From a virus: a stretch of DNA of 24,712 bases. Positions 23,401-24,712 of this stretch are shown one piece after another. The stretch covers positions 1-24,712 of the IMG/VR virus record IMGVR_UViG_3300027749_000464, one strand, 5' to 3'. Numbering within the stretch: position 1 is the stretch's first letter; every line of letters begins with the position of its first letter. The notes beneath the pieces are model-generated. The model was not told the DNA's origin and did not search any database. It saw nothing but the letters and a program-made list of their open reading frames with translations. Position numbers and translations under genes: made by a program.

Positions 23401-23790
23401 AACCCAATCGCAACCTTCTCTGATGTTGGAACCGTAATTTGGGGTAACAAGACTATGCAAATTAGAGAATCTGCTCTTGACAGAATCAACGTAAGAAGAT
23501 TATTGTTACAAGCTCGTAAATTAATTTCAGCGGTTTCAGTAAGACTATTGTTTGAACAAAACGATGAGAAAGTAAGACAAGATTTCTTGGATGCGGTTAA
23601 CCCTATCTTAGACGCTATTAGAAGAGACAGAGGTTTATACGATTTCCGTGTGACAGTTTCTTCGGATGTTGCTGACTTGGATAGAAACCAATTAACAGGT
23701 AAGATTTATATCAAACCGACTAAATCTCTTGAGTTCATAGACATCACGTTCTATATTACTCCAACAGGTGCATCGTTTGATAATATCTAA
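20431..23790 (+). CDS. Contractile tail sheath protein (T4 gp18-like), with Thr-Pro insert
   Basis: This 1119-aa protein has the sheath N-terminus FVSPGVYTSEVDLSFV (8-23) with TTLGIVGETQKGPAFEP, and the sheath C-terminal core. The core includes FPWFAAAGYTRGIV, KKLTQEDRDVLYKGRINPIA, WGNKTMQIRESALDRINVRR, LLEQ-type contacts, and KSLEFIDITFYI near the end. Subunits form the contractile tube around the tail and shorten it to drive infection. T4 gp18 is 659 aa, so about 460 residues are extra and lie in the middle, where surface domains are inserted in other sheaths. That middle part holds a Thr/Pro-rich tract at residues 288-322, containing TPTPTPDPCNPIP and two Thr runs. The gene is preceded by a promoter-like motif and followed by a strong terminator. 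Confidence 0.95.
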   Translation: MATNNKVFVSPGVYTSEVDLSFVAQSVGVTTLGIVGETQKGPAFEPIFIRNFDEFSSYFGGTSPEKFINTQIPKYEAAYIAKAYLQQSNQLFVTRVLGLSGYDAGPSWSITTKANVNPKTVEFDCISGVTVDCVFECTLPHVISYSIPFTGCTNSVNSISFTGPIPSEIVAKLNLPYENFNGSTGTLYQDMTNQIFDIINATNPYIAETTNINYYGPISGDVYNSLSPIFTAETNVFDVENVDESMINYAAPQNDPWYYALFDNVGNAVYSGYSFWSIVTELTEVISTTTTTSTLPTPTPTPDPCNPIPTGTTTTTTLPKPTKCYTGVLTGQIYIYKGEAFTDFDDLVVATLRSRGLATYGADNGAVYEVPGGVNAYNEFDGHNVQLDCTGAYSGVTKNPFSTFGINVIDKDGNPFFFETSLSNSDSKYISKVFGQSNFAKPRTVVPLFVEERFQALLTYGWRKGYIRGLNCELTALPDARQGVDPTSIAWYLEKYQSPTSPWVVSELRGTKVYNLFKFTTIADGDDANIEVKISIANISFNNGTFDVIIRDFFDSDNSPVVLEKFTNCSMDPNDNSFIAKKIGTLDGEYALNSKFVMIELNEDAPIDALPCGFEGYNFREYAGVRPPFPIYKTKYDYPGEVVYDPPFGLSSGADDVVRSAGDNVRRTYLGISDTVGFDVDFYTYKGKQLPLDVCTDVSGDEWAYKTRGFHMDINASGITIPSYFSTSGTPAFFVGSAPFTSDPDNEANPYYRLYARKFSLLCHGGFDGWDIYTEHRTNADRFVLGKIGYRNGSCPSFKYPTATGWGAFKQITVGNNGQDWANTDYYAYLLGQQTFSNPEAVNINVFVTPGIDYVNHSNLVGDAIEMIEYNRADSVYICTTPDYNMFVPSTGDQLDMIYPQEAVDNLETAGIDSNYTATYYPWVLTRDTVNNTQIYIPATAEVTRNLALTDNIAFPWFAAAGYTRGIVSAIKARKKLTQEDRDVLYKGRINPIATFSDVGTVIWGNKTMQIRESALDRINVRRLLLQARKLISAVSVRLLFEQNDEKVRQDFLDAVNPILDAIRRDRGLYDFRVTVSSDVADLDRNQLTGKIYIKPTKSLEFIDITFYITPTGASFDNI
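21292..21396 (+). repeat. Thr/Pro codon repeat inside the tail sheath gene
   Basis: ACA-rich and CCN codons encode residues 288-322 of the sheath, with Thr runs on both sides of a TPTPTPDPC core. The 11-mer gacccttgtaa at 21337-21347 also occurs in the first Thr-Pro gene (170-180), in the same reading context (Asp-Pro-Cys). Confidence 0.7.
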
Positions 23791-23800
23791 AAATAATTTT

Positions 23801-23840
23801 AAGACAAGTCGACATAAAACTCGACTTGTCTTTATTTATT
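23801..23840 (+). terminator. Strong intrinsic terminator after the tail sheath gene
   Basis: AAGACAAGTCGA (23801-23812) pairs perfectly over 12 bp with TCGACTTGTCTT (23821-23832), with an 8-nt loop, followed by a T-rich tail TATTTATT. It lies 11 nt after the sheath stop. This is the best hairpin in the window and should separate sheath from HAD-gene transcription. The tail also contains a TATTTAT element 12 nt before the next ATG. Confidence 0.85.
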
Positions 23841-23851
23841 AAGTAAACAAC

Positions 23852-24676
23852 ATGTTAAAACATAAAAAAAGAATTATAGAAGGTATTGATGAAGAGGGTA
23901 GCCCCGACATGAAATACTACGCCTTTGATTGGGATGATAATATTATGACCATGCCAACTAAAATACTTTTAAAAGATGAAGACGGTGATGAAGTAGGAAT
24001 GTCTACTGAAGATTTTGCCGAATATAGAATTGATATCGGTAAAAACCCTTTTGAATATGAAGGCCACACTATTGTAGGTTTTGGGGAAGAACCTTTTAAA
24101 TACTTTGGTGTAAAAGGTGATAGACAATTTATTATTGATTCTTTATTAGCCAAACCAGGTCCTGCTTGGAGAGACTTTGTTGAAGCAATTAACAACGGGT
24201 CAATTTTTTCGATAGTCACTGCGAGGGGACATACCCCAAGTGTTATTAAAGAGGCGTGTTACAATCTTATTGTATCTAACCATATGGGAATTAGTTCAAA
24301 TGAATTAGTTAAAAATTTGGAAAAATATAGGGATTTAGCTGATGAAGGTGAAATGTCTAAAAAAGACATGATTAGAGAATATCTTGATATGTGTAAGTTT
24401 TATCCTGTATCTTATGGTGAAGGTTCTGCGACCAACCCTGAAGAAGGTAAAATTAAGGCTTTAAAAGAATTCGTCCAATTTGTTAGGGAGATGGCCTCAA
24501 AGATTCACAAGAAAGCGTTTCTTAAAAACAAAGTAACTAATAATTTTGTACCTACAATAGGATTTTCAGATGATGATATAAGAAATGTTGAAAAAGTTAA
24601 ATCAGCATTTGAAAAAGAACCAGATAATATAATTAAAACCTATTCAACTGCAGGAGGAATAAAAAAAGCATATTAA
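23852..24676 (+). CDS. HAD-superfamily phosphatase-like protein
   Basis: This 274-aa protein has the four HAD motifs. Motif I is YAFDWDDNIM (nucleophile D26, D28), with Asn30 where Thr or Val is usual. Motif II is SIVTARGHTP (T123). A Lys in EEGKIKAL (K200) can serve as motif III, and motif IV is GFSDDDIRNV (D240, D241). A cap-like insertion lies between about 35 and 105. HAD enzymes remove phosphate from sugars, nucleotides or DNA/RNA ends; the substrate cannot be read here. It starts 12 nt after a TATTTAT element downstream of the sheath terminator. The N-terminus has RIIEG, another [I/L]-x-E site. The 36 nt after its stop, up to the end of the window, are A-rich and may lead into the next gene. 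Confidence 0.75.
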   Translation: MLKHKKRIIEGIDEEGSPDMKYYAFDWDDNIMTMPTKILLKDEDGDEVGMSTEDFAEYRIDIGKNPFEYEGHTIVGFGEEPFKYFGVKGDRQFIIDSLLAKPGPAWRDFVEAINNGSIFSIVTARGHTPSVIKEACYNLIVSNHMGISSNELVKNLEKYRDLADEGEMSKKDMIREYLDMCKFYPVSYGEGSATNPEEGKIKALKEFVQFVREMASKIHKKAFLKNKVTNNFVPTIGFSDDDIRNVEKVKSAFEKEPDNIIKTYSTAGGIKKAY

Positions 24677-24712
24677 CTAGGTAATTTATACTAGAAAGAT
24701 TAAAATAAAAAA

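Noticed and set aside
1-24712. Recoded stop codons, tRNA genes, diversity-generating retroelement
   Set aside because: TAA, TAG and TGA each end plausible genes; intergenic gaps are too short for tRNAs and show no cloverleaf; no reverse transcriptase or template/variable repeat pair is seen.

Overview
This window is a dense, AT-rich stretch of a tailed-phage genome. It looks like a large contractile-tailed virus distantly related to T4. The evidence is a contractile tail-sheath gene (20431-23790), a gp13-like neck gene (13636-12509), probable gp14-like and gp15-like head-tail and tail-completion genes (17053, 19109), and a T4-type family B DNA polymerase (9370-12159). No gene start has a recognisable Shine-Dalgarno sequence; leaders are simply A/T-rich. 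That fits a Bacteroidota-type host, but this is inference. TAA, TAG and TGA are all used as stops, so the genetic code is standard. I see no tRNA, rRNA, integrase or CRISPR array, and no gap longer than about 125 bases.

Layout. (1) 1-1140: the end of one virion-type protein and one complete one, both with long Thr-Pro linkers. (2) 1212-6702: a tight six-gene plus-strand operon for sugar chemistry. It holds a GT60/Skp1-type GlcNAc-transferase-like protein, a DUF6165-like helical protein, a GT-A glycosyltransferase, an FkbM methyltransferase, a second SAM methyltransferase-like protein, and a two-domain HtrL/YibB plus GT-A protein. (3) 7449-6699, minus strand: a 51-aa ribbon-helix-helix-like protein overlapping an HNH endonuclease. 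(4) 7546-9257: a Thr/Pro-rich virion-type protein, then a protein joining a virion-like N-terminus to an LCIB-type beta-carbonic-anhydrase-like domain. (5) 9370-12159: DNA polymerase. (6) 16990-12156, minus strand: SNF2 helicase, a Mn-superoxide-dismutase domain fused to a probable PD-(D/E)XK nuclease, the neck protein, and an unknown protein. (7) 17053-20146, plus strand: gp14-like protein, a second HNH endonuclease, two small proteins starting with an 'ILITE' signature, and a gp15-like protein. (8) 20307-20143, minus strand: a second small RHH-like protein behind a perfect palindrome. (9) 20431-24676: an unusually long tail sheath, a strong terminator, and a HAD-like phosphatase.

How the genes may work together. 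The glycosyltransferase/methyltransferase operon lies between genes for proteins with mucin-like Thr-Pro linkers, and the sheath carries a similar insert. The simplest testable idea is a phage-encoded system that glycosylates and methylates its own virion proteins. Changing the host surface polysaccharide is the main alternative. The LCIB-like protein and the SOD-nuclease fusion are two enzyme domains rarely expected in a phage structural region. Several proteins share an N-terminal [I/L]-T-E signature resembling T4 prohead-protease sites, so some of these enzymes may be carried in the particle. All functions here come from reading the sequence by eye; no database search was run.
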